Assembly (NCBI RefSeq): GCF_900096565.1
Contig: NZ_FMYP01000021.1
Location: forward strand, 1-54,368
Length of the DNA: 54,368 nucleotides
Direction: 5' to 3'
DNA from: Williamwhitmania taraxaci
GTDB lineage: Bacteria; Bacteroidota; Bacteroidia; Bacteroidales; Williamwhitmaniaceae
Notes under the pieces: generated by a model
The model's database searches: none
What the model was told of the DNA's origin: nothing
The model's input: only the letters and a program-made list of their open reading frames with translations
Translations under genes and position numbers: made by a program
Shown here: positions 1 to 10,100 of the stretch, piece after piece
How positions within the stretch are numbered: the stretch's first letter is position 1
How the letters are laid out: the number at the start of each line of letters is the position of its first letter

Positions 1-228
1 GACGATCCTGCAAGAAATGCCCTAATGGATATCGTTGAACAGAAATATGACAAGACTTCTATTATCATTGCCGCACAGATACCAGTAAAAAACTGGCATG
101 AAACAATTGGCGAAGGAACCATTGCCGATGCAATTCTAGACCGCATGGTTCACTCTTCACATCGCATTGAATTAACAGGAGAGTCAATGAGAAAAAACAA
201 GATGAAAAAAACTCAAATTAATTCATAA
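1..228 (+). CDS. istB: IstB-like ATP-binding helper protein, 3' fragment (cut by window edge)
   Basis: An open frame runs from base 1 to the stop at 226-228 with no start inside the window. The residues match the C-terminal part of IS21 IstB, the AAA+ helper that assists the IstA transposase. The recognisable signature is an IIAAQIPVKNWHETIGE-type stretch followed by a 'DAILDRMVHSSHRIEL' block and a basic tail. Only about 75 of the usual 240-250 residues are present. The ATG at 25 is an internal methionine, not the real start. Terminal repeats of the element follow directly, as expected for the istA-istB order. Confidence 0.88.
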   Translation, partial: DDPARNALMDIVEQKYDKTSIIIAAQIPVKNWHETIGEGTIADAILDRMVHSSHRIELTGESMRKNKMKKTQINS

Positions 229-255
229 ATTTGGTCACGAAATCATCCTTTTTTT

Positions 256-298
256 GTGGCACAATATCACCGAAACAAGTGGCACAATATCACCGAAA
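256..298 (+). repeat. IS21 right-end terminal repeats (2 copies)
   Basis: Two exact copies of a 20-bp unit, GTGGCACAATATCACCGAAA, lie at 256-275 and 279-298 (period 23). Multiple short repeats at each end are typical of IS21-family transposase binding sites. Their reverse complement (TTTCGGTGATATTGTGCCAC) resembles, with differences in the middle, the TTTCGGTCGAAGTTGTGCCAC units at the right edge of the window. Confidence 0.8.
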
Positions 299-603
299 TA
301 TCAACCACCACCCCATTTCTCTTGCTCGCGGCCTGGCTCTTTTTCCGAAGTTCGAGTCGTACATACCAATGGCTCCTGAACAGTAGGCTCGCTGGAAATT
401 ATATTCGCGCCTTTCGGGAGCAACGGGCAATTCCCCTGCACGCGAAGGTTATCTCCATTTTCTTGCTTTGGCTATCCATAAGTTACAGCATATTCTGGGT
501 AGTGTCCCACACTTGGATTAAGGTATTGCTGATGGGAATCGCCATTGGGGTAAGCGTCCACATTCTCTCCTACAATACGTTGGTGAAAAACCGAAAAGAG
601 TAG
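299..603 (+). pseudogene. DUF454 (YbaN-like) inner-membrane protein, 5' end removed by IS21
   Basis: The reading frame after the IS end encodes most of a DUF454/YbaN-type membrane protein. The family hallmark TTPFLLLAAWLFFRSS is followed by a WLLNSRLAGNYIRAF block, an 'REQRAIPLHAKV' segment and two hydrophobic stretches. Normal members have about 115-130 residues and start with a further membrane segment before the PTTPF motif; that part is missing here, so about 30-40 residues were lost. The frame is open upstream through the IS repeats to a GTG at 256, which could give a chimeric 115-residue product. Whether it is made or works is unknown. The family function is itself unknown. Confidence 0.75.
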
Positions 604-657
604 ATAATTCAATTACGGACAGGGAGACTTATTACTAGTCAAAAAAATATTTTCTTA

Positions 658-1044
658 CTATCGCGTAATCAGAGCGGTTTTAACAATTGTGGCAGTCCCT
701 TGTGTGTCTTGTATTAAAGAAAGCCGGTCCTCCATAAGTCTTAATGATTTTCGAATACCCTCCTGCCACGCATAGATATCGCGAGTATATCGCTTATCAT
801 CTTGAATATCGGTAGGGTCTACAGATTCAACAGTAGCCTTCAGATGAAGAATAAATGAGTAGCCCACAATTTTATTGCTCCGTAATTTATCCCGAATGCT
901 ATCCACCTCAACAGAAATCCCCTCCGACTCAAGGTATTCCTCAAGCGCAGCCTCAAAAAGAAGATAGTGCTTGTGGCCATAATCAACTATAGCCTGACAA
1001 GCAAGCGGATAAGACTTTGCTAATGATCGGTAGGTAAGAACCAT
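658..1044 (-). CDS. hypothetical protein (128 aa)
   Basis: I do not recognise this protein. It has 128 residues, mostly predicted helical and charged, with no signal peptide and no membrane segment, so it is probably cytoplasmic. The start ATG lies at 1044. It is convergent with the DUF454 remnant and divergent from the glycosyltransferase gene at 1304, with an AT-rich intergenic stretch of about 260 bp upstream. Amino acid composition and codon use look like real coding sequence, but no motif supports a function. Confidence 0.55.
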   Translation of the reverse strand: MVLTYRSLAKSYPLACQAIVDYGHKHYLLFEAALEEYLESEGISVEVDSIRDKLRSNKIVGYSFILHLKATVESVDPTDIQDDKRYTRDIYAWQEGIRKSLRLMEDRLSLIQDTQGTATIVKTALITR

Positions 1045-1303
1045 CTCAAGACTGTTATATTACAATTTTACATCAAAAAAGGATATAATAGGGTAAATGA
1101 CAGGCAAATTTTTACGAAATGGTCAATTCTGAAGATGATTGACATATTTGCACTTACAAAGAAATTCGCTCATCGCAAAAAAACACAATAATTATAGATG
1201 AGAGTTTTCATAAAATTAGCTTATTAATAGCTATTTATTATATACCCAATCAATATGCAAGTAGTAAAATAGCACTATCAAAAACCAAATTAATACATCA
1301 GAA

Positions 1304-3985
1304 ATGATAAACCAATTTAGACACAACCCATCGTTCTACACCTCCCTTAATACGGAATTAGATTCGTTTCTTTCTTATCAGAAGACACGTTTCCCCTTGG
1401 AAGATATGCTGACCATGGATATGCACTGTCATGACTTTAACAGTGATATACCCGATGAGCTAATCGGTAGAATCCTTAACGTTCCCGAAACATGGCTACC
1501 TACCGAAGATCTACTAAAAACACTCAAACACCATGGCTGCAATGCATTTACTATTACAAATCACAATAATGCCCGAAGTTGTTATGAACAGGCTAAAAAC
1601 GGTGTAGACATTCTGACTGCCGCCGAATTTAGCGTTATGGTTCCCGATTTTCAGGTTGGAATCCATGTTCTCACCTATGGCTTTAATGAAGAGCAAGAAA
1701 TCAAACTAAACAAACTGCGGAAAAACGTATACGATTTTCAGGAATACGCCAATGCGCAAGACATTCCAACCATTTGGGCACATCCACTTTATCACTATAC
1801 GGCTAAAGTAATGCCTCCTTGGGAGTTTTTTGAAAAGATGGCGCTTGTTTTTCAACGATTTGAGATTATTAATGGACAGCGTGACACTTGGCAAAATATG
1901 CTTTCGAAGGTTTGGGTTGAGAGCCTTACTCCCGAATACGTTAAGGCTCTTGAAGAAAAACACAATATCGACTCATATAGGTATAGCCGTAACCCATATG
2001 AGAAATCCATGTCCGGTGGATCTGACTGCCATATGGGTATATTTGCTGGTCTTACGGGAACAAAACTCTACATCCCTAACCTTCAAGAGCGGTTAAAGAA
2101 GGAGTCTTCTGCGCGCCTTGCGCTCGAGGCAATTAGAGAGGGACGTATGGCACCTTTTGGAGCCAACAACCAAAGCGAGAAACTCACAGTAGCCTTTCTA
2201 GATTACTTTATGCAGATAGCACTCAACAGTAAAGATCCAGGATTGCTGCGAATTTTACTCCACCAAGGCACTACCCAAGATAAAATAATAGCCTTTGCAA
2301 CCACCAATGCATTTGCAGAACTGCGCCGACATAAAGTTACCATGTCGTTTATTGAACTCTTTCATGGCTGTTTTACTGGCAAAAAAGCTCACTTTTCGAA
2401 ACGCTGGTTTATATCCAAAGAATACAAACCAATTTTCGATGAGGCAAATAAAATTGCCAAAATGCGCAACGGTGCTCCTGTCGAGATGGCTGAAAAGTTC
2501 AACCAGTCCATAGAGAATATATTCGGTCGACTTAATGATATTCTTTCACACCGTCTGAAAAAGAAGTTAGAATCTATAACGATCAAATCGAAACCAGAAA
2601 CAAAATCACTGAACAGTTTAATTGCCTCACTTGAACTGCCCAGTCATGTAAGGGAATTGCTTGGTAGCGATACTGTAGAATCATCGAAGAAGAAGAACAA
2701 AATGGAGTCAAACACAATTGATACTTCAAACTTCCTCGATGGATTATCCTTTCCATTCTTAGCCTCATCACTCATACTCGGTGCAACCTTTACCAGCGCT
2801 AAAGTGATGTATAACACTCGGTCGCTCTTGGCTTCCTTCGGTAATAAACTTGGTAAGTTCAACCATCCCACCCGAATGCTTTGGCTCACAGATACCTTCG
2901 GAGATCAAAATGGAGTATCGATGGTTTTGAAGTCAATGCTTCAAGAAATAAAGGCCAGAAACCTCCCCATCGACCTAATGGTGTGCAGTAATACACTAAA
3001 ACCCGAGGATCATCTGATAGTGGTTAGCCCTCAATTGGAGGTTAGAGTCCCATTCTACGAACAACAACTCATTCGTATGCCCAACCTTATGGCGATCCAT
3101 AAAATATTTTTGGAAGGGGAATACGACCGCATAATGTGTTCTACCGAAGGCCCCATGGGAATGATTGCTCTCTACCTGAAGCATGCCTACAGCGTTCCGG
3201 CAAACTTCTACATTCATACCGACTGGATAATGTTTGCTCGGAAAGCACTAAATCTTGATGCGCACAATCTAAACCGACTTCGCCGCCTAACGCGCGCATT
3301 CTATGGCACATTTGATAACATATTTGTTCTCAATACTGATCAGCAGCAGTGGCTTACCGGACCTCATATGAATTTTGATCCTGCACGGGTACACCTTACA
3401 GCCCATTGGGCCGACGATTGGTTTATTCCTCGATCCGTTCAAAAACATGAGGTATTTGGCTGTGCTATAAACGAAACAGTTATACTCTTTGCAGGACGGT
3501 TGAGCGAAGAAAAAGGAGTAATGGAACTCCCAAAAATATATAAAGAACTAAAGAAACGGAAACAAAAGGTCTGTTTCGTTATCGCGGGTACTGGCCCAAT
3601 GGAAGAAGAACTTCGAAAGGAGATACCCAAGGCTAAGTTCCTAGGATGGGTGGATCACCACAAACTTGCAGAAATATATTCGGCCTCCGATGTTTTAGTC
3701 CTACCTTCAAAGTTCGATACGTTTGGGTGTGTTGTTCTTGAGGCAATGAGTTGCGGACTACCAGTAGTTGCCTACAAAACAAAGGGTCCCAAGGATATCA
3801 TTGAGGATGGGAAAAGCGGTTTCCTCGTTTCCACTAGGATTGAAATGGCCGATAGAGTTGCACAGCTTGTTCAGGACAACAACCTTCAATTATCATTTAA
3901 AGCAGCAGCTATTAAGCGATCTAGGCTCTACAGCGCCAACAGAATTATCAAGGAATTACTTTCCAATTGCGGAATTGAAGGATAA
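1304..3985 (+). CDS. PHP-domain / GT4 glycosyltransferase fusion protein
   Basis: This 893-residue protein has two catalytic-type domains. The N-terminal part (about residues 35-300) is a PHP-like metal-dependent domain with metal ligands in MDMHCHDFNSD (His41-Cys-His43), an NHNN motif near 86 and GGSDCH at 238-243. A helical region follows (about 300-500). The C-terminal part (about 525-890) is a GT4 glycosyltransferase: an N-terminal LTDTFGDQNGVS loop, a second Rossmann half starting with ILFAGRLSEEKGV, and the nucleotide-sugar site DTFGCVVLEAMSCG, where Asp805 and Glu813 stand in for the usual EX7E pair. No signal peptide or clear membrane span is seen, so it should act in the cytoplasm or at the inner membrane face. 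It is followed after 7 bp by a GH13 gene, so both are probably one transcription unit that makes or remodels an alpha-glucoside. Donor and acceptor cannot be told from sequence. Confidence 0.82.
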   Translation: MINQFRHNPSFYTSLNTELDSFLSYQKTRFPLEDMLTMDMHCHDFNSDIPDELIGRILNVPETWLPTEDLLKTLKHHGCNAFTITNHNNARSCYEQAKNGVDILTAAEFSVMVPDFQVGIHVLTYGFNEEQEIKLNKLRKNVYDFQEYANAQDIPTIWAHPLYHYTAKVMPPWEFFEKMALVFQRFEIINGQRDTWQNMLSKVWVESLTPEYVKALEEKHNIDSYRYSRNPYEKSMSGGSDCHMGIFAGLTGTKLYIPNLQERLKKESSARLALEAIREGRMAPFGANNQSEKLTVAFLDYFMQIALNSKDPGLLRILLHQGTTQDKIIAFATTNAFAELRRHKVTMSFIELFHGCFTGKKAHFSKRWFISKEYKPIFDEANKIAKMRNGAPVEMAEKFNQSIENIFGRLNDILSHRLKKKLESITIKSKPETKSLNSLIASLELPSHVRELLGSDTVESSKKKNKMESNTIDTSNFLDGLSFPFLASSLILGATFTSAKVMYNTRSLLASFGNKLGKFNHPTRMLWLTDTFGDQNGVSMVLKSMLQEIKARNLPIDLMVCSNTLKPEDHLIVVSPQLEVRVPFYEQQLIRMPNLMAIHKIFLEGEYDRIMCSTEGPMGMIALYLKHAYSVPANFYIHTDWIMFARKALNLDAHNLNRLRRLTRAFYGTFDNIFVLNTDQQQWLTGPHMNFDPARVHLTAHWADDWFIPRSVQKHEVFGCAINETVILFAGRLSEEKGVMELPKIYKELKKRKQKVCFVIAGTGPMEEELRKEIPKAKFLGWVDHHKLAEIYSASDVLVLPSKFDTFGCVVLEAMSCGLPVVAYKTKGPKDIIEDGKSGFLVSTRIEMADRVAQLVQDNNLQLSFKAAAIKRSRLYSANRIIKELLSNCGIEG

Positions 3986-3992
3986 AATTTCA

Positions 3993-5630
3993 ATGAATAT
4001 AAAGGAAAAACAAGAGTGGGTATGGTGGAAGCACGGCGTAATATACCAAATCTACCCCCGCAGTTTCAATGATTCCAATAGTGATGGGGTTGGTGACCTA
4101 CCTGGAATCATAAAGAAAATTGACTACCTGAGCAGCCTTGGGATTGATGCTATATGGCTTTCGCCAATATATACTTCTCCAATGCACGATTTCGGATATG
4201 ACATTAGCAATTATCGAGAGATCGATCCCGTTTTTGGAACCCTAAATGATTTCAAGAAGCTCTTAAAGGTTGCCCATTCCCGAGGCATACATGTGATAAT
4301 GGACATGGTCTTGAATCACACCTCACATCTCCATCAGTGGTTCCAGGAATCGCGATTGGGCTTGAACAATCCAAAGCGCGACTGGTACATATGGCGGTCG
4401 GGAAGAAATGGACATCCGCCTAACAACTGGAAGGCTGCTTTTGGAGGAAGTGTGTGGGAATGGGATGAAAATAGCCACCAATACTACCTTCACTCTTTTT
4501 TGAAAGAACAACCTGATCTAAATTGGAGAAATAAGGAGGTGCAAAAAGCCTTTTTTGAAGATATTCGATTTTGGCTCGATATGGGTGTAGATGGGTTTCG
4601 TCTCGACGTTATAAACTGGATTGCAAAGGACAAAGACTTCAGGAGTAACCCCTGCATCATTGGAATAAATGGGCTTCAGCGTCACTTATTCGATCGAAAC
4701 CGAAGTCACTCTCATAAGATTGTTAAGAAACTGAGGAAATTAATAGATAGTTACCCAAACAGAATGACAGTAGGGGAAGTGTTTGCGCTTCCACCGGGCA
4801 ACCCAGAACTTTCGGCAAGCTATCTGGGCACAGGAAAAGACCAACTTAACCTTGCTTTCGATTTCTCTCTAATATATCGATGGTGGAATGCAGCTCAGTA
4901 TCACCGCTGTCTCACTCGCTGGTATGAATCAATTCCTCCAAATGGATGGCCTACAATTGTACTTTCGAACCACGATATGCCTCGCGCTTTAAGCAGGTTT
5001 GGAATGGGGAGAAATCGAGATGAGAAAGCAAAGGTAGCTTCAGCTTTTCTACTAACCACAAAAGGAACACCTTTTCTATATTACGGAGAAGAAATTGGTA
5101 TGCTAAACATAAAACTGGCAAGAGGTCAAATACTAGACCCCCTTGGCAAACGCTTCTACCCATTCTATGCCGGTAGAGATCGTTCGCGATCTCCAATGCA
5201 ATGGGACAACTCAAAAAATAGCGGGTTTAGCAAAACGAAACCTTGGATGCCGCTTAATCCAAACTTCAAGAAAAATAATGTTAAAGTTCAGGAGACCGAT
5301 AGCAGTTCATTACTTTCGTGGCACAAATCCCTTATTGCATTAAGAAAAAAGCACAAGCCATTGCATCGTGGCACTTGGCTCTCTGTAGCCGATGGGACTA
5401 ACGGATATATTGGTTTTTATCGCACATTCGAAACAGAAAAAATACTAGTAATTCTAAACTTTACAGCCAGCAAGAAGAAATATTCGCTTGGAAAAGAATC
5501 AAAAATAAAATTACTTCTTTCTTCAAGAATTTATGAGAAACAAGAGTTTCGGACTACAGAACTATGTATTGATCCTTACGAAGTTTGTATTCTTATGGTA
5601 ACAAAAGTATTCAATGAAAAGTCACAGTAA
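3993..5630 (+). CDS. GH13 alpha-glucosidase (oligo-1,6-glucosidase-like)
   Basis: A 545-residue cytoplasmic alpha-amylase-family enzyme. The start ATG at 3993 is preferred because it sits 7 bp after the preceding gene with a GAAGGA-like ribosome site upstream, and the family N-terminus (WWKHGVIYQIYPRSF) starts there; a longer frame from 3768 only overlaps the previous gene. Catalytic residues are visible: nucleophile Asp205 in GFRLDVIN, acid/base Glu262 in TVGEVFA, and Asp328 in LSNHDMPR. The QPDLNW motif fits the oligo-1,6-glucosidase subgroup, and the Val after the nucleophile is the residue usually linked to alpha-1,6 rather than alpha-1,4 preference. There is no signal peptide, so the substrate must be intracellular. 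The tight link to the PHP-GT4 gene suggests both act on the same glucoside. Confidence 0.88.
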   Translation: MNIKEKQEWVWWKHGVIYQIYPRSFNDSNSDGVGDLPGIIKKIDYLSSLGIDAIWLSPIYTSPMHDFGYDISNYREIDPVFGTLNDFKKLLKVAHSRGIHVIMDMVLNHTSHLHQWFQESRLGLNNPKRDWYIWRSGRNGHPPNNWKAAFGGSVWEWDENSHQYYLHSFLKEQPDLNWRNKEVQKAFFEDIRFWLDMGVDGFRLDVINWIAKDKDFRSNPCIIGINGLQRHLFDRNRSHSHKIVKKLRKLIDSYPNRMTVGEVFALPPGNPELSASYLGTGKDQLNLAFDFSLIYRWWNAAQYHRCLTRWYESIPPNGWPTIVLSNHDMPRALSRFGMGRNRDEKAKVASAFLLTTKGTPFLYYGEEIGMLNIKLARGQILDPLGKRFYPFYAGRDRSRSPMQWDNSKNSGFSKTKPWMPLNPNFKKNNVKVQETDSSSLLSWHKSLIALRKKHKPLHRGTWLSVADGTNGYIGFYRTFETEKILVILNFTASKKKYSLGKESKIKLLLSSRIYEKQEFRTTELCIDPYEVCILMVTKVFNEKSQ

Positions 5631-5685
5631 GGTTACGCACAAACATCTTATATGTTCCTGTTTGTTTACACTTACTGTGACTTTT
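5617..5685. terminator. long inverted repeat between convergent genes, bidirectional terminator
   Basis: Perfect 15-bp arms AAAAGTCACAGTAAG (5617-5631) and CTTACTGTGACTTTT (5671-5685) enclose a 39-nt loop. The loop holds a smaller nested pair (CAAACA/TGTTTG). The TAA stop of the GH13 gene lies inside the left arm. A and T runs on both sides allow termination in either direction, matching its place between the GH13 gene (+) and creD (-). Confidence 0.7.
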
Positions 5686-5704
5686 AAATCAAAGTGCAAC
5701 TTAA

Positions 5705-7036
5705 CTACTCTTTTGGCATCTCAGCAGGACCCCCATTTAAGGGTGAATACCAATCGACCTTACGCGAAATGCGCATCACAACGGCCAATGCTGCAAACAA
5801 GCCAATACTTCCCATGATTAGCGCATAATCTTCCAGCTGAAGGATTGTGAATAAAAAAATATAAAGCACGCCCAACACGCCAATAAGCACTAAAGATTGC
5901 CTTCTGTTTTTGAAGATAGCAAAAGCATATGAGCCAATAAGGCCTATTGTGCCACTTGAAGCCAAGATGTATGCAACTGTAAAGCCTAACTGCTCCGATA
6001 GTGATACTAGCAATGTGTAGAAAACGCAGAGGGCTAATCCAACGAGTATGTATTGGACAGGATGAATTTTTCGCCTATTCAAAATCTCAGAGAATAGAAA
6101 TACCATAAAAGTGAGCGCAATAAACATGAGCGCGTACTTGGCTGCCCTCTCCGATTTTTGGTAGTGATCGACCGGGAATAAAAGGTTAACCCCGAAGGCG
6201 GACTCGTAAACATCATAATTACTGCCAATCCATTTCTGCGGGAAGTTACGGTTTAGGTGTAGCACGGTCCAGTCGGCCTTGAACCCCGCGGGTCCCACCT
6301 CTCTGTTTTCGGGAAGAAACGCACCATCAAACTTTGGTGTGGCCCAAGTCGATTCCATTGCGACTTTTGAAACCTTTCCCAGCGGAACAAAACTCAGCGC
6401 GCTACTACCCTTCAATTTTAAGTTGATGCTATAGGTGTAAGTATTAGAGGCATCTAACTTTACGCGTGCCGAAATGCCTTGCTTTAAAACATCTTGGCTA
6501 TCAAGGCCCGGAGTAACCTCATAATCGACGCCATTGAACTGAATCTTTAAATCGTTCTTAATTCCGCGCATATCAGGGATACCCAACGAAACATAGGCTT
6601 CGTCCCAAAGAATATCAGCAGGAGCTATTTTCCACTCTCCAAAATCTGGATTCTTAAACGTTCCCTTAATCAGCATGTCGGTAGTGTACAAAATCACCTT
6701 GTAAATGCCACGATACCGAATTTCAGGATCCATTTTACCTGATATATCAAGCTGTTCCGGCAAGAAGTGTGCATACTCCCTAGATTCAACTATCTTACCG
6801 TTGACTGCTGTTCGGCGAATAAAAGGCACTGAGATAACAGGTCCTGCAACGGTTTGCGCATTGCCCCATTTTCCACTAATCTCGTTCACCACCTGCTCGC
6901 TATTGAGTTGCCGCTCCTTAATCAGGTCGCGAATCATTGCGGCCGGGATGAGCAAAAATAGGGCCAAAATGCCCACCACAAAAATCTTAAAGGATACCGA
7001 CTGGGATATCCAACTCCTTACATCGCTAGTTGCCAT
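5705..7036 (-). CDS. creD: cell envelope integrity protein CreD
   Basis: A 443-residue inner-membrane protein of the CreD family. One membrane segment near residues 15-37 (FKIFVVGILALFLLIPAAMI) is followed by a family signature region including RDLIKERQ and WGNAQTVAGPVISVPF. A large periplasmic domain (to about residue 295) follows, then a run of about six membrane helices in the C-terminal third. The length is normal for the family. CreD is part of the CreBC regulon in enterobacteria and is linked to envelope stress and beta-lactam or colicin tolerance, but no creB/creC genes are next to it here. It ends in the shared terminator with the GH13 gene. The function in Bacteroidota is not established. 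Confidence 0.9.
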   Translation of the reverse strand: MATSDVRSWISQSVSFKIFVVGILALFLLIPAAMIRDLIKERQLNSEQVVNEISGKWGNAQTVAGPVISVPFIRRTAVNGKIVESREYAHFLPEQLDISGKMDPEIRYRGIYKVILYTTDMLIKGTFKNPDFGEWKIAPADILWDEAYVSLGIPDMRGIKNDLKIQFNGVDYEVTPGLDSQDVLKQGISARVKLDASNTYTYSINLKLKGSSALSFVPLGKVSKVAMESTWATPKFDGAFLPENREVGPAGFKADWTVLHLNRNFPQKWIGSNYDVYESAFGVNLLFPVDHYQKSERAAKYALMFIALTFMVFLFSEILNRRKIHPVQYILVGLALCVFYTLLVSLSEQLGFTVAYILASSGTIGLIGSYAFAIFKNRRQSLVLIGVLGVLYIFLFTILQLEDYALIMGSIGLFAALAVVMRISRKVDWYSPLNGGPAEMPKE

Positions 7037-7163
7037 TTTGCTTTCTTTTGGGATTTAGATACAATAGAACGGTTGCCTATGTATTTCTATATAAATCAAC
7101 CATTAAATTTAGCTAAAAGACCTCAGATAGAGAATTATTGCGGAAAAAGTTGAATGTATTGCG

Positions 7164-10100
7164 CTAACTCGTGCGCAAATATTGGGCCAGTTTAGCGTTC
7201 AGTTCGAGTTTATCGATCGGCTTAGACAGATAATCGTCGAATCCATAGTACACAAGTTTAACTTGATCACCAGGCATAACAAACGAAGTGAGGGCAATCA
7301 CTGGTAGATTAGGCTTTGCTTCTTTTATGCGCTGCATTACCTCTATGCCATTTATTATCGGTAGCTTAAGGTTAGTAAGAACGAGTGCAATTTGATTGTT
7401 TGCCAGTGCAACTTCTACTGCGTCCTTCCCATTTCCATCCATGATGACTGTGCCGTTTGCATCGGCAATGAATTTTTCCATCAATACTTGGCTAGAAGTA
7501 TCATCCTCCGCCACAAGAATAGTGGCACCCTCCAAATCAAGTTCAACGAAAGACGGCTCGATTTCAGTATGCTTTAATTTATTATTTGAAGCAATTGCCC
7601 CATGGAGAATAAGGCTAAAGGTCGAACCCTTGCCTAACTCGGATTTTACCGTGATTTCACCATCTAGAAGGTTGGCCATCTTTTTACAAATGGACAAACC
7701 CAATCCAACGCCATCAAACTCACGATTGAAACCATCATCTACCTGGCGGAATGGAGTAAAAATAAGGTTGAAATTTGCTGGAGCAATTCCCCTCCCGGTA
7801 TCCTTCACATAGAATATCAAGTCATTGCCCGCCACGGAAATTCCATATTCAACCGTCCCCTGGAGAGTAAACTTAATGGCGTTATCGAGCAAGTGAATAA
7901 GAATTTGATTTAGCTTTGAAGCGTCGCTGCAGATGACAATGTTCGTGGCTTTATTAAATGGATCGTGGCGAATAGCGAGTTGCGATCTATTCCATTTTAA
8001 TAGTGAATTATGGACAAATGGTTCAACCGCATTAAGTAATGAGGAGATATCAACCTCTGCCACATTCACCTTTACCTCACCGGCATCGAGCATTGAGAGT
8101 TCGAACATCGATTCAATAATTCCGAGAAGGTGCTTGCCCTGCTCGTTTATAATGTGACTAAAACCAGATACCTTTTCAATCTCTTTTACTCCCGGTAGAA
8201 TTTGGCTAAACCCAATAATAGCATTTAACGGAGTACGCAACTCGTGCGACATGGTGGCCAGAAAAGATGATTTTAACCGATCGCTCTCCTCTGCCTTCTC
8301 CTTGGCTTTGATCAAATCCCGTTCAAATTGTTTTCGCTGCGAAATATCAATATCAAGACCAAGAATACCTAAGATTTGATCATTCTCGATAATCGGTGCC
8401 ACTATTGAATTAACATTTCGGGTAACTCCAAATGCATCGACAAACTCCATCTCTTCATTGAAGGTTGCCCCCCCTTTTATACGCGCATTATTCCTGAGCC
8501 AGAGGTCGAGAGTTTCCTTCGGAATTTCCATCTCTTTAGGAGTCTTTCCCTGCATTGATCCCCAAAACAACTTTGATGTATCATTTTGCAGAAAACAGAC
8601 CCCGTTCATATCGCGAGCCCATAAATCAAAGGGAATATTATTGATAACGGAATTAAGAATCACCTCACGCTCTTTAATCTTTTCGGCATTTTCTTGAATA
8701 ACCTGATTGGACTCCTCCAGCTGGGCATTAGCCTCAGTCAACTCTTCGTTAAGCGACCAATATGCATCATTCTTCTCCTTAACCAGCCGTTCATTCTCCT
8801 CAGCGATTTCTTTTGCTTGAGTCAGCTTCTCCTCTGATTCCTTTTGATCTTGGATTTTACGCGCAAGAAGTATATTTTGATAGGCAAGAGAACTCAACTC
8901 GTTTGCAAAAACCTGAAGCAAATTGGTAATTGCGGTAAACTGTTCTACTGACATGTTGGACATTTTTCGATACTCGGTGAGTATATCCGCAGGATTTGCT
9001 CCTACTTCTAATGCATAGGAAGCCAACCTTTCTTCGTCGACCAACCCATGGCTAGCCTGTCCAATCATCCAAATACCAACCAACTTATTGCCCACATAGA
9101 TTGGTGCACCAGCATCAATAAACCCACAACCTTTGCAAGTTTCAATATGGGCAGTTTTTGTGATTGCCGCCTTCTCCCCAACTAGTCTATCGGATGCTTC
9201 ACATCGCGCTTTCCCTAGAGGAGTTTGACGGATTAACCCACAAACTCCGCTAAAGTTGCTGGGATTAGTAAGTGGAGATCCATATATATCTGTAATTACC
9301 GAAGCAACGCCGGTAGCCTTGGAAAAAGCTTCCTGAAGAATTTGGAGTTGCTCCAAATCAACAATATCGACAAGACTAAGTTCCGCCATTTCGGTTTCAG
9401 GGGAGAGAATCCTATCGAGTTTCAACTTCAGTTGTGTTTCCGATTGCCGCAAAAGTTGTTCGCTCGCCTCGGCTCTTTCCTTAGCCAAAATGATTTCCTG
9501 TTGGGATTGAATGCGATCGGTAATATCCTGAATAGTTCCAATCATCCTTATGGCAGCACCATTGGCGTCATACTCAATTTCGCCCAACCCAGAAACCCAA
9601 CGCTCAAATCCATCACAAACTCTAATAATCTTATAGTCTTTTTTGAACCTTCCATACTCTTTTATGCAGGTATCTAAATGATCAGATAACATTTCGCGCT
9701 GCTCGGGCGCAATGAGCGAAAACCATCCGTTAAGGCTATGCTCATAGTGGCTATCTATTCCAAATATTTCGTCCAATACTGGTGAACTCTCCCAATACCC
9801 ATCTTTTAAGTGATATATGTAGTGCCCAACTCTGGCAACTTCTTGAGCTTCTCGCAGAATTCGCTCACTTTGAAGTAATGCTTGCTCGGCACCTTTCCGC
9901 GCACTAATGTCCCTGACGATATTCATCATGGCGATGCGACCCCTATATTGGATAATTACGGCCATAACCTCAACCATTATGAAATGGCCGTCCTTATGCC
10001 TTAAGCTCGTTTCAAAATAAAAAAAACCCTTCGATTCGAGTTGAGCCTTACGATTGATCAGGGCTTGATTGTCAGTAATTTCTTCCAAATCATTTGGCGA

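Larger units (their letters stand above)
1..298 (+). mobile_element. IS21-family element, right (istB) end
   Basis: The left edge of the window lies inside an IS21-family insertion sequence. It holds the 3' end of istB and then the terminal repeats of the element. Host sequence (a DUF454 gene) starts at about position 296-301. The left end of this copy is outside the window, so no target-site duplication can be checked. The exact tip is uncertain by a few bases. Confidence 0.8.
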
